A stretch of 64,000 bases of DNA from assembly GCF_001295845.1 (NCBI RefSeq), contig NZ_LJIC01000015.1, positions 62,001-126,000 of the forward strand, in the 5' to 3' direction. Source of the stretch: Rhodopseudomonas sp. AAP120. GTDB taxonomy: Bacteria; Pseudomonadota; Alphaproteobacteria; Rhizobiales; Xanthobacteraceae. The stretch's first letter is position 1, and each line of letters opens with the position of its first letter. The notes beneath the pieces are model-generated. The model did not search any database. It was given only the letters and a program-made list of their open reading frames with translations, and was not told the DNA's origin. Below are positions 53,953-61,872 of this stretch, piece by piece. The position numbers and the translations under genes were made by a program.

Positions 53953-54100
53953 ACAGCTTCCGCGTGGCGGCCTGGATCCAAATCGGGATCTAAAAAGTTA
54001 TCCCGCCAGGTCGCTTCCGCAGTGAAGCGTGGATCGAAACTACTTAGGGGAAGGCTGAGGACCTCAACGATCGCTCTCACCCGGGAGCGCGGGTCGTAAG
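53953..54100 (+). CRISPR. Degenerate type I-C repeats (relic array or crRNA-like element)
   Basis: 54010-54040 reads GTCGCTTCC...GAAGCGTGGATCGAAAC, close to I-C repeats in stem and in the 3' GTGGATYGAAAC handle. 54070-54100 reads ATCGCTCTCACC...GGGAGCGCGGGTCGTAAG with the same stem but a decayed handle. 53953-53983 is a weaker third match (about 20 of 31 positions to the first by eye). Starts are 57 and 60 bp apart, shorter than the usual ~66. The first interval contains a CGGGAT-N10-ATCCCG hairpin (53984-54005). Orientation is the same as cas5-cas8c-cas7. No further repeat follows to 54246. Confidence 0.7.
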
Positions 54101-54246
54101 CCTGGAGGAGCGGACATCCATGGGACCGTTCAGCATGTGACGCATCTCAGTCGATCCGTCGCAGCTGGCAACGATCACCTAATGTCCGTTCCTCCGCGCC
54201 CGCGATGTGGCGCGCGAGATCCTGCAAGAGAATTCACGACCGTCAT

Positions 54247-54789
54247 TCAGGCCGGCGGCGGTGAGGTCGCACCCGCGCCGAGCGAGCGCTGCACCATCAC
54301 AGTGTCCGCCCAGCGCCCGAACCGATAGGCGACCCCCGGTAGCCGTCCCACCGTTACGAAGCCGAAGCTGGTGTGCAACCCCAGCGAAGCGGCGTTGTCC
54401 GCATCAATATAGCCGATCATCTGCCGGGAGCCCGCCGCCGCACAGGCATCGATCAGCTCGCGCATCAGAAGGCGTCCGATGCCGCAGCCGAGATAATCGG
54501 GATGGACGTAGATCGAGTGCTTGACGGTGTGGCGATAGGCCGGACGCTTGCGGAACAGCACGACGTAAGCGTAGCCAACGACGACCCCGCCGCGAAGCGC
54601 CACCAGATGCGGAAAACGGCGGTTGCGCAGGTTCTTGCGCCGTTCCTTGAGATCGTCGGGCTGCGGCGTGCCATGGTCGTCGATCCCCTCGTCGAGTCCG
54701 CGACGGATGTAGTAGCGATAGATGTCGAGCATCGCTTCGACGTCGCCGTCGTGCGACGGACGGATCAGGATCGGCAAAACGCTATCCAC
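54247..54789 (-). CDS. GNAT acetyltransferase, phosphinothricin/methionine-sulfoximine type
   Basis: 180 residues: LPILIRPSHDGDVEAMLDIYRYYI at the start, then GYAYVVLFRKRPAYRHTVKHSIYVHPDYLGCGIGRLLM, with the Q/RxxGxG/A acetyl-CoA loop seen as GCGIGRLL, and AADNAASLGLHTSFGF. The 'AYRHTVKHSIYVHPDYLGCGIG' block is typical of the Pat/MddA group that acetylates phosphinothricin-like or amino-acid analogues. GTG 54787-54789 follows GGGAG. Cytoplasmic. Confidence 0.85.
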   Translation of the reverse strand: MDSVLPILIRPSHDGDVEAMLDIYRYYIRRGLDEGIDDHGTPQPDDLKERRKNLRNRRFPHLVALRGGVVVGYAYVVLFRKRPAYRHTVKHSIYVHPDYLGCGIGRLLMRELIDACAAAGSRQMIGYIDADNAASLGLHTSFGFVTVGRLPGVAYRFGRWADTVMVQRSLGAGATSPPPA

Positions 54790-54814
54790 GGCAACTCCCG
54801 TACACGTCGGACGA

Positions 54815-57172
54815 TTATTCGGCGACCACATAGGTGTAGAGCCGAACACGTCCCGCTTCGTCAAACTCGCGGTACACGCCCTGGATTTCCACCTCGAAGC
54901 CGGGGAACTGATTGAAGCTGTGCTCGAACATCTGCAGATAGTCGAGCATCGGCTTCGCGCGTTCGCTCAGCCGCTCGCCGGGCACGATCGTGGCGATGCC
55001 AGGCGGATACACCACGAACGGCGTGGTCGCGATGCGGCCGGCGATTTCGCTGATCGGCAGGTAGTCGACATCGTTGCGCACCAGGCAACGCGCCGCATCC
55101 CGCGGCGTCATCGCGATCTCCGGCAGATGCTCGGGAAGAAACTGCTTGGCCTGTAGGCCGCTGACGTCGGCATCGCGGAAGAAGCGATGCATCTGTCCGC
55201 ACAGATCGCGCAATCGCACTCCGGTATAGCGTAGCGGCCGGCGCCGGCAGAATTCCGGGATGACGTCCTCGAGCGGCGCGTTGTCATCGTGCAGCTTCTT
55301 GAAGGCGACCAGGCCGCTGATCAACGTCCCCGCCTTGCTGGCCTCGACGCCGGGCGTCAGCAAGAACAGCAGCGAGTTGAGGTCGTTCTTCTCCGGCACG
55401 ATGCGGTTCTCGCGCAGATATTGCGCCACCACCGGGGCCGGGATGCCGTGCTCGGCATAGCGCCCGGTCGTTCGGTCGAAGCCGGGCGTCAGCAGTGTGA
55501 GCTTGTTCGGATCGGTCATGACGAAGCCGGGCGTCATGTTGGCGAAGCCGTGCCAGCTGGCGTCCGGCGCGATCTGCCAGAACGCCGGATGGGTCGCGAG
55601 CTGATCGGTGCTCACCGCTTCCCAGGCGACGTCGTGTACCGCGCCTTCGCGCGCCGTATCGGCGATCGTCACCCGGTCGGGCACGAACGGATCGAAGAAC
55701 CAGCGCCGGTCCGGCCGTGCCTCTTTCTCCTCGAACTCACGCCGCACCGCGCGGATCTTCTTGCGCAGTTCGATGCCGAGCCGGATCGTATCGTCCCACA
55801 GCACCTCGCCGGACCGCCCCTTCATCATCTGCGCGCCGACATCGAGCGAGGCGAACAACGGATAGAACGGCGAGGTCGAGGCGTGCTGCATGAAGCTCTC
55901 GTTGAAGCGCCGGTGCTCGACCCGCCGCTTCTGGCCGCGGATGTGGCGGTCCTTGATATGGATCTGCGAGGCCTGCGAGAAGCTGGCGAGCTGCTTGTGC
56001 GTGGACTGCGTCGCGATGATGCCCGGCGCGTCATCGCCGAGATCGGCCAGGCCCATGGCGAAGCGCCCGGCGTAGAGCGGATGAAACTTCATGAAGCCCG
56101 CCCAGGCCTCGTCGAACAGGATGTAGTCGCACAAATGGCCGATGCGGCGCAGGATCATCTCGGCGCTGTGGATGGTGCCGTCATAGGTGCACTGTTCGAC
56201 CACCGCGACGCGGAACGGCCGCGGCTTGCGCCACGCCTCCGGGTCCTTGACCAGCGGATGCGTGCGGATGCGTTCGCGCAGCGCGGTCTCGTCCAGCGCA
56301 TCCCAGGCCATCGGCCCGATCAGCCCCCAGGCATTGCGGACGGTGGGCACATAGACCGGAATGCCGCCGGCGATCATCAGCGCGCCGTGATGGGCGGCCT
56401 TGTGGTTGTTGCGGTCGAACAGCACGAGGTCGCCGTCGGTGACCAGCGCGCCGAGCGCGACCTTGTTCGAACTCGACGTGCCGTTGAGCACGAAGTAGGT
56501 CTTCTCGGCGCCAAAAATCTGCGCGGCTTCCTGCTGCGCGCGCAGCGCCGGCCCTTCGTGGGTCAGGAGATCGCCGAGGTCGAGCACCGAATTGTCGAGG
56601 TCGTCGCGAAACACCGCCTCGCCGAGATGTTCGATGAACACCCGGCCGATCGGGCTGCGGCTGTAGAACATGCCGCCATTGTGGCCCGGGCAGGTCCACA
56701 GCTGGTTGCCCTCTTCCGCATAGTCGACCAGCGCGCCGAAGAACGGCGTCTTCAGCGTGTCGGCATATTGCTTCAGCCGGCTGATCAGATTGCGCGCGAT
56801 GAAGGTCGGCGTCTCTTCGGACAGGAAGACGTAGCCGTCGATGAAGTCGAGCACCTCGACCGGCACTTCCTCGAACCGCTTGCGGCGGATCAGCAGCACG
56901 ATCGGGAAATCGAGACCTCGCCGGCGCATCAAATTGATCAGCGCGGCGGTCTTGCCCTCGAGCCCCTTCTTGCCCCAGTCGACCACCATGCAGCCGATCG
57001 CCGCGTCGGTCTGCACCGCGATCTCGGCATCCTCGAGCTTGCGCGCCTTGACGATCTCGAAGCCGGACCGCTCGATCTCGGCGACAATCTGGTTGAAGCG
57101 AAGCCCCTCGAGATCATCCGCGTCGAAGGTGGGAGCCGAGAACAGGAAGGTGAAGCGCCTGAAATAGTCCAT
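54815..57172 (-). CDS. Orn/Lys/Arg decarboxylase (PLP, biodegradative type)
   Basis: 785 residues. The N-terminal receiver-like wing domain has IVLLIRRKRFEEVPVEVLDFIDGYVFLSE. The PLP fold contains GNQLWTCPGHNGGMFYSRSPIGRVF, NGTSSSNKVALGALV, DEAWAGFMKFHPLY and the PLP-lysine region STHKQLASFSQASQIHI. The C-terminal domain ends with the FEHSFNQFPGFEVEIQGVY segment. It decarboxylates a basic amino acid to a diamine, giving polyamine supply or acid resistance. Exact substrate is not readable. ATG 57170-57172 is used. An in-frame upstream extension to 57250 is possible. Confidence 0.92.
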   Translation of the reverse strand: MDYFRRFTFLFSAPTFDADDLEGLRFNQIVAEIERSGFEIVKARKLEDAEIAVQTDAAIGCMVVDWGKKGLEGKTAALINLMRRRGLDFPIVLLIRRKRFEEVPVEVLDFIDGYVFLSEETPTFIARNLISRLKQYADTLKTPFFGALVDYAEEGNQLWTCPGHNGGMFYSRSPIGRVFIEHLGEAVFRDDLDNSVLDLGDLLTHEGPALRAQQEAAQIFGAEKTYFVLNGTSSSNKVALGALVTDGDLVLFDRNNHKAAHHGALMIAGGIPVYVPTVRNAWGLIGPMAWDALDETALRERIRTHPLVKDPEAWRKPRPFRVAVVEQCTYDGTIHSAEMILRRIGHLCDYILFDEAWAGFMKFHPLYAGRFAMGLADLGDDAPGIIATQSTHKQLASFSQASQIHIKDRHIRGQKRRVEHRRFNESFMQHASTSPFYPLFASLDVGAQMMKGRSGEVLWDDTIRLGIELRKKIRAVRREFEEKEARPDRRWFFDPFVPDRVTIADTAREGAVHDVAWEAVSTDQLATHPAFWQIAPDASWHGFANMTPGFVMTDPNKLTLLTPGFDRTTGRYAEHGIPAPVVAQYLRENRIVPEKNDLNSLLFLLTPGVEASKAGTLISGLVAFKKLHDDNAPLEDVIPEFCRRRPLRYTGVRLRDLCGQMHRFFRDADVSGLQAKQFLPEHLPEIAMTPRDAARCLVRNDVDYLPISEIAGRIATTPFVVYPPGIATIVPGERLSERAKPMLDYLQMFEHSFNQFPGFEVEIQGVYREFDEAGRVRLYTYVVAE

Positions 57173-57435
57173 GAGGATGCCCGGTTGATTGCCGGACACT
57201 CTCTCGCTGCGTTGTGTGACAGTGTGGTGACATGGGGGGGCATCGCTCACGCCAGCGTCGCCGGGCGACCATGCCCCGCCGGCGTGGCCGCAACAGCTGC
57301 ACCATCAATCTCGAACGCATCCGTTTCGAGAAGGTTGGTATCAATCCGATTTAAATGAGATCGTGGCTGGAAGCGTCCAAGACACCACCGGCGTCTGCCC
57401 TTGATCGTCAGAATTTCTGCTTCAAGGGGAGACTT

Positions 57436-57483
57436 GGTGGGCGCACCAGGGCTCGAACCTGGGACCCGCTGATTAAGAGTCAG
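57436..57483 (-). other. tRNA-Lys(CTT) 3' fragment, attachment-site half
   Basis: Read on the minus strand, this is the anticodon arm (CTGA-CTCTTAA-TCAG), T arm (GGTTCGAGCCCTGG), acceptor 3' strand and CCA of a tRNA-Lys. Beyond the anticodon arm, the 5' half is missing and replaced by unrelated DNA. A 3'-half tRNA next to an integrase is what one junction of a tRNA-integrated element looks like. The restored full gene should lie at the other end, outside the window. Confidence 0.85.
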
Positions 57484-57670
57484 TCCGGGTCCCATTTATC
57501 AGCCTCCCAGTTCGCCACCTATGGGAAGCTAACTCGAATTAGCTTCCCATGAGATTTCAGGCATTTACCAAGAAAACGTCGGATTGCGGAGATCGTCCAG
57601 CGGGATATTGACCGCTGCACATCTGCGCGCGAGCGTGCCCCAGTTGGGACCCAGATTGGCCTGGGACCCA
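57460..57670. repeat. Four TGGGACCC copies around the attachment site
   Basis: TGGGACCC occurs at 57460-57467 (inside the tRNA T arm region), 57645-57652 and 57662-57669, and in inverted form (GGGTCCCA) at 57487-57494. The last two direct copies extend to TGGGACCCA and stand 17 bp apart just before the integrase gene. They could be integrase arm-type or directionality sites. Confidence 0.45.
57521..57550. repeat. Perfect 12-bp inverted repeat next to the attachment site
   Basis: ATGGGAAGCTAA-CTCGAA-TTAGCTTCCCAT, a 12-bp perfect stem with a 6-base loop, lies between the tRNA fragment and the integrase gene. It may be a terminator guarding the integrase or part of the recombination complex. 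Confidence 0.55.
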
Positions 57671-57689
57671 GTGATCTGGAGACGACGAC

Positions 57690-59141
57690 GTGCCCGACCT
57701 CATCACCGCCAAAGCCCTGGCCAAAGCCATCCGCGACCAGCGCGAAGGCCAGCGCTACGACATCATCGATAGCCGGGTCCCGGGGCTCGAGCTCCGCGTG
57801 AAGCCGCGCGGCGTACGGTGGTCGATGCGGTGCCGGCTCCATGGCGACCGGAAGCGCTACGACCTGGGGCCGGCCGTCGCCGGCGACCAGGACATCGGCG
57901 GCCTGTCGATCGATGGGGCCAGGTCCCGCGCAGCGCGGATCGCCGAGATGGTCCGGGCCGGACATAACCCGGCCACTTACCTGGCGGCGACGGCCGCCGG
58001 CGTCTCAATCGAGACGCAGCGCCGCGTCGAGGCCGAACGGCCGAAGCCGTCTTGGACCTGGGAGACGTCGGTCGAATCCTTCCTCGCCGACGTAATGCGC
58101 ACCAATCGCCCGGACACCCATCGCGACTACCGCGGCAAGCTCCGGGTCCCCGAACTCGGCCGGTTCGCCGGCAGGCAGGTCGCCGGAATCACCCGCAACG
58201 AAATGGCCTCCGCGATCGCCGCAGTCCACAGCCGCGGCGCTGAGGTCATGTCCGAGGGAATGGTCCGCGTCATCAAACGATTGTGGTCCTGGCTCTCTGA
58301 AGCGGTCCGCCAGGACGCGACGTCGGTGGCCGACGGCGTGATGATCAAGCTCGCGGCTCCTGCCCGCACAAGATCCGAAATCGGTGAGGAAGCCTTCGAC
58401 CCAGACGCAGAGGCCGGCGACGCGCCGCCGGAGATCGAGATCGGCCGCGCACTGGCCCTCGCCCGCCTCGGCTGCCTGCCAGATCGGATCGGGCTTGGGA
58501 TCCAGCTTCTTATCGGGACTGTCCAGCGCCGGCGGGCGGTCACCGGAGCGAACCGCTGGAGATTTCGCAGCTACGCCGAGGTCAACAGCGAGTGCGCCTG
58601 GTACATCCCGCCTTATTTCAGGAAATCAGGGACGAAGCGGGGGACCCGCAGCCATCTCGTCCCGTGCGTCGCCTGGGTCTCCGATGTCGTCGAGCGCCTC
58701 GATCGCATGTCTGACTTCGAGGGCAGCGAGGGGTGGCTCTTCCCTGCAGGAGCATCGAACAAGTCGAAGCGTCAGCACGCCGAGGCCGGGCTGCTAAACG
58801 ACTGGATTGGAGCGATGCCAGGCGTCGGCTGGTCGCCGCACGGCGTCAGGTACGCCTTCGCGTCATACGGCGAGCGCGACCTCGGATTCGCTCCGAGCGA
58901 AGCAAAATTGATCCTCGATCACATGGAAGGTGTGGAGCCGACCGACGTCACCGGGCAGTTCTACAGCAGCGACCCGAAGATTGGCCGGAAGCGATCCATG
59001 ATGCGGGCATGGACGGACTGGTGCGACGACTGGTGCAACCGCGCGATCCGCGAAAATCCCGCGCTGCGCGATCGCGATCTGATGTCCGACGAGATCAGGC
59101 GGGTGCGGTACCGACGTGGCTCCGACGATGAGGCGGCGTAG
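57690..59141 (+). CDS. int: Tyrosine-type site-specific integrase
   Basis: 483 residues. The N-terminal arm-binding domain is of the P4/DUF4102 type (LITAKALAKAIRDQREGQRYDIIDSRVPGLELRVKPRGVRWS). A central core-binding SAM-like domain spans about 130-220. The catalytic domain has Arg in GTVQRRRAVTG, SPHGVRYAFASY (HxxR), a further His (LILDHMEG) and the nucleophile Tyr in GQFYSSD. It integrates the island at the tRNA-Lys. GTG 57690 precedes the conserved N-terminus. A GGAGACG site lies upstream. Confidence 0.9.
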   Translation: MPDLITAKALAKAIRDQREGQRYDIIDSRVPGLELRVKPRGVRWSMRCRLHGDRKRYDLGPAVAGDQDIGGLSIDGARSRAARIAEMVRAGHNPATYLAATAAGVSIETQRRVEAERPKPSWTWETSVESFLADVMRTNRPDTHRDYRGKLRVPELGRFAGRQVAGITRNEMASAIAAVHSRGAEVMSEGMVRVIKRLWSWLSEAVRQDATSVADGVMIKLAAPARTRSEIGEEAFDPDAEAGDAPPEIEIGRALALARLGCLPDRIGLGIQLLIGTVQRRRAVTGANRWRFRSYAEVNSECAWYIPPYFRKSGTKRGTRSHLVPCVAWVSDVVERLDRMSDFEGSEGWLFPAGASNKSKRQHAEAGLLNDWIGAMPGVGWSPHGVRYAFASYGERDLGFAPSEAKLILDHMEGVEPTDVTGQFYSSDPKIGRKRSMMRAWTDWCDDWCNRAIRENPALRDRDLMSDEIRRVRYRRGSDDEAA

Positions 59142-59172
59142 GAAATCTCCAGCAAATATCTTACGCCTCAGA

Positions 59173-59445
59173 TCAGTCGCCGAGCTTCGACCGCATCTTC
59201 CGGCCGGCCCCCTCGACCTTGTCGGCGACCTTGCGCATCCGTCCAGCCTCGCCAATCAGCGACTCGGCGACACGCCCGTAGACGTCGTCCGTGACAGCGC
59301 GCTGGTCGCTATTGGCACCGGCCGCGATCTTCGTCAGCAGGGACGGCGAGACGCCGACGAGCCACAACATCGGAGACTGCCACCTATCGCCGTAAAGAAG
59401 CTTAGCCACCGATACGATGCGGTCGTTCCGGGTTGTTTTCGTCAT
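59173..59445 (-). CDS. Small HTH-like island protein
   Basis: 90 residues: MTKTTRNDRIVSVAKLLYGDRWQSPMLWLVGVSPSLLTKIAAG has the spacing of a helix-turn-helix, followed by VTDDVYGRVAESLIGEAGRMRKVADKVEG, a coiled helix. The same kind of small gene commonly neighbours integrases in Hyphomicrobiales islands. It is convergent with the integrase and overlaps the 3' end of the decayed nuclease gene. A regulator role is inferred. Confidence 0.65.
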   Translation of the reverse strand: MTKTTRNDRIVSVAKLLYGDRWQSPMLWLVGVSPSLLTKIAAGANSDQRAVTDDVYGRVAESLIGEAGRMRKVADKVEGAGRKMRSKLGD

Positions 59446-59917
59446 CCCGCATGCCCTCCTGGATCTCCAGGGGACCGACCACCGTTGGGGCGTGGGCGAC
59501 GCGCTCCCTCGCCATCGCCACCAGCTCGGACGGTCGTTTCATCGACGCCGGCAACCGGACGACCACCTCCTGCTCCAGGGCGCCAGCCGCCAGCCGCCAG
59601 CCGGGGATGTGTCGCCGCCGAAAGGTCGACGCCCGCCCGCCACGTCTTGTCGAAGGTCGCCGTCACCGCGCCCGGCATCCCGGGCAGCAGCTCGATCGCT
59701 CCAGTTCGCCCATGTCGACCACCGGCAGGGCCGCCGAGATCGCCTCTTGCAGCACTTCCAGATCAACGGGGCGCAGCAACCCGCCCGCGAGTCGCGCCAC
59801 CAACTGCCCCATCGTCATGATCTGCACGCCAAGCTCGCTCGAACGCGCCGCCGCCGTCCGCGCCGTGCGGCCGGCCAGCACCGTGTGAGGGATCAGATCG
59901 AGGATCTGAGACGCCAA
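59402..59917 (-). pseudogene. Broken PD-(D/E)XK nuclease (AddB-like) gene, N-terminal part
   Basis: Three reading frames join into one protein. Frame one is MASQILDLIPHTVLAGRTARTAAARSSELGVQIMTMGQLVARLAGGLLRPVDLEVLQEAISAALPVVDMGELE. Frame two is IELLPGMPGAVTATFDKTWRAGVDLSAATHPRLAA. Frame three is ALEQEVVVRLPASMKRPSELVAMARERVAHAPTVVGPLEIQ. The second shift falls in a tandem CTGGCGG repeat (about 59588-59610). The first lies near 59685-59695. I recognise this N-terminus from island-borne nuclease/recombination genes that normally run to several hundred residues more. The rest is gone. Confidence 0.75.
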
Positions 59918-59951
59918 CCTTGTTCAGGCGGAGCTACGCAGATCGCATGAT

Positions 59952-61724
59952 TCAAACGGCCGCCGTTGGCGGTGAATCCCCTTTGGCCGGGAAACTCAAC
60001 GCGACTTTCTCGATAAGGTGAGGCTGTATCCCCACCTTCGATAAATACACTGGCACCTCTGGATCGGGCCTGTTCCTCTGGTGCTTTGGATTTGGATACC
60101 AATCGCTACGATTTGGCACTCGATCCAAGCCAATAGCATACACCTCGAAGCCATCCTTCTTGAGCTTCAAGCGCACGAAGTTCTTGTATGAGCCTAGCCT
60201 GAGTGAGCTGAAACCATCATTCCGGTTCATCCGCAAGAACAGACAGGTGAACAGCATGTTCAGCCCGAAGATAGTGCCGCCGAATACGAACCCGACAGGA
60301 ACCATCTCAATCGCAAGAATTCCCAGCCATTCCCACAGCTCCCACCACCTTCCCGTCCAGGTGAAGTGATGAGCGTTGAAATCCGCAAACCAACGAGACG
60401 CCGCAATCGTCACCGCCGTCTGAACTACTGCATGCGCAAAGGATGACCCCCAGATCTTTCCTTTCTTCGAAGCCTCTTGCTTGAAGGAGTATCCGATCAG
60501 CCCCGCTGCGAAGGCGCCCAGGATGGCAACGTAAGCGTCAGGGTAGTCGTGCAGTGAGATCAGAACGGCGAACAGAAAATAGATCGCCCCCATGAGCAAC
60601 GAGAAATCCCAATTGGTAAATGCAAAGAATATATTGCCGAACGTGAGCGCTCTACTTTTCGAGAACGACGGGTACGCTGCCTCAGTGGTCCTTTTGGCGT
60701 CCGAACGATCGGTCATGACGCCCAGCTTCAGAGTCTCCCTGTGATCAACGAAAAGGACTGAAACCTCCTTTTCGAGTTGGTGCGTCGGGTGCAAGAAGGC
60801 ACCGCCGCCACCTGACGTTATGAACTGCCGGCCGCGATCGCTTTCATACCTACTATAGTGGTGCGTATCGCCCGAAAGGATGAGTGGGATTGAGTGGTTC
60901 TTACCGGCTTTGCGAGCAATGCCAGCTGCATACTCCATGATCTCCCAGGAGCTGCGGTTGGTATCTGTATACAGCCAGCCGGGTTCAGCGCTACACAAAA
61001 TGATATTTGAATTCTCCGGCATTCCTTGCGCGATGGTCGTAAAATAGTCCGCCTGCGGTTTGTCCATGTCGTCCAGAAGTTGAACGTCAGTCGCCCAAAG
61101 CCACCAGTCTTCGGTTAGCCGAACGGCAAAGTAGCTTCGACGTTGGCACGTTCTTAGACTTCCAATGTGCCAAGGCTTTTCTTTGCAGAACAGCGCCAAG
61201 AAAAGAACCAGCCCGTCGTACCAGTCGTGATTTCCTGGAATAGCAAGAACCGGCCTCCCCTTATCGTCCGATTTGTCATGGTCTGGAGATGCCCATGCGT
61301 AGGGTTGTCGAAGCTGATTGTAGTAGGCCTGTCTGCTGGCCAGCGGATACACCTCGTCGCCGCCCATGATCAGAGCCTGCCCGCGAGGCAAGGGGGTAGT
61401 GACACCTTCTACAGTCAGTGTCTTCGCGCTAAGCAGGCTCGCAACGGCATATGTACTGTCGAATCCGTCGCCAAGATCTGCCACCCAATCGATCCAGATT
61501 TCGTCTCCATCCCCGTCCAGTTTTCCGCGAAAGGCCTCCGCTCGCTGGAGATGGACCGCCGGCTCCACTGTATCGAGTGCCGCAATAATTAGGCGCCTGT
61601 CCGCGTACTGGCCAAAGATCGACGAAACAACTACGTTATTGATTAGCTTTAGCAACAGCCACGGACTGAACCATCGCGTCATTCCCGGATAGCGCTTTGT
61701 ATCGCTGAGCAACTGATCGGTCAT
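59952..61724 (-). CDS. Membrane-anchored calcineurin-like phosphoesterase
   Basis: 590 residues. The N-terminal phosphoesterase domain (about 50-330) has the metal motifs DLGDGFDS, ALIMGGDEVYP, AIPGNHDWYDG and ILSGDTHHYSRYE. Four or so membrane helices follow at about 350-490 (FSLLMGAIYFLFAVLI; AYVAILGAFAAGLIGY; WGSSFAHAVVQTAVTIAASRW; LGILAIEMVPVGFVFGGTIFG), then a ~100-residue soluble tail. The phosphoesterase probably faces the cytoplasm. ATG 61722-61724 is preferred over GTG 61733 because AAGGTG precedes it. GC is lower than neighbours. It is divergent from the membrane protein at 61873. Substrate unknown. Confidence 0.75.
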   Translation of the reverse strand: MTDQLLSDTKRYPGMTRWFSPWLLLKLINNVVVSSIFGQYADRRLIIAALDTVEPAVHLQRAEAFRGKLDGDGDEIWIDWVADLGDGFDSTYAVASLLSAKTLTVEGVTTPLPRGQALIMGGDEVYPLASRQAYYNQLRQPYAWASPDHDKSDDKGRPVLAIPGNHDWYDGLVLFLALFCKEKPWHIGSLRTCQRRSYFAVRLTEDWWLWATDVQLLDDMDKPQADYFTTIAQGMPENSNIILCSAEPGWLYTDTNRSSWEIMEYAAGIARKAGKNHSIPLILSGDTHHYSRYESDRGRQFITSGGGGAFLHPTHQLEKEVSVLFVDHRETLKLGVMTDRSDAKRTTEAAYPSFSKSRALTFGNIFFAFTNWDFSLLMGAIYFLFAVLISLHDYPDAYVAILGAFAAGLIGYSFKQEASKKGKIWGSSFAHAVVQTAVTIAASRWFADFNAHHFTWTGRWWELWEWLGILAIEMVPVGFVFGGTIFGLNMLFTCLFLRMNRNDGFSSLRLGSYKNFVRLKLKKDGFEVYAIGLDRVPNRSDWYPNPKHQRNRPDPEVPVYLSKVGIQPHLIEKVALSFPAKGDSPPTAAV

Positions 61725-61872
61725 CGGTATCACCTTGGGACGCTGAATAATTCAAACTTGACAACTTAGTGAGTCTTCACCGGACTTTCCAGCGGAGTGA
61801 CAGTCGCACTTGACACGATGTCAATCGGCTGCCTCGTTAGGACGTCTTCTAAGTACCGAAGGGTCCCGCGCA
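61725..61872. promoter_or_regulatory. Divergent promoter region of the cargo module
   Basis: About 150 bp shared by the divergent phosphoesterase and membrane-protein genes, more AT-rich on the left (GAATAATTCAAACTTGACAACTTAG; TTGACA-like element near 61755). The start of the right-hand gene could lie within it at 61810, giving a tighter gap. Confidence 0.4.

Noticed and set aside
54101-54246. Further CRISPR repeats downstream of the third relic
   Set aside because: At the expected spacing only short GTCGC-like matches occur (near 54158), without the stem or handle.
55289-57358. 689-codon plus-strand frame over the decarboxylase gene
   Set aside because: Shadow of a high-GC gene; the minus strand shows the complete PLP decarboxylase with all motifs.
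57247-57495. 82-codon minus-strand frame across the tRNA-Lys fragment
   Set aside because: Contains the translated tRNA 3' end (a common artefact pattern) and has no support as a protein.
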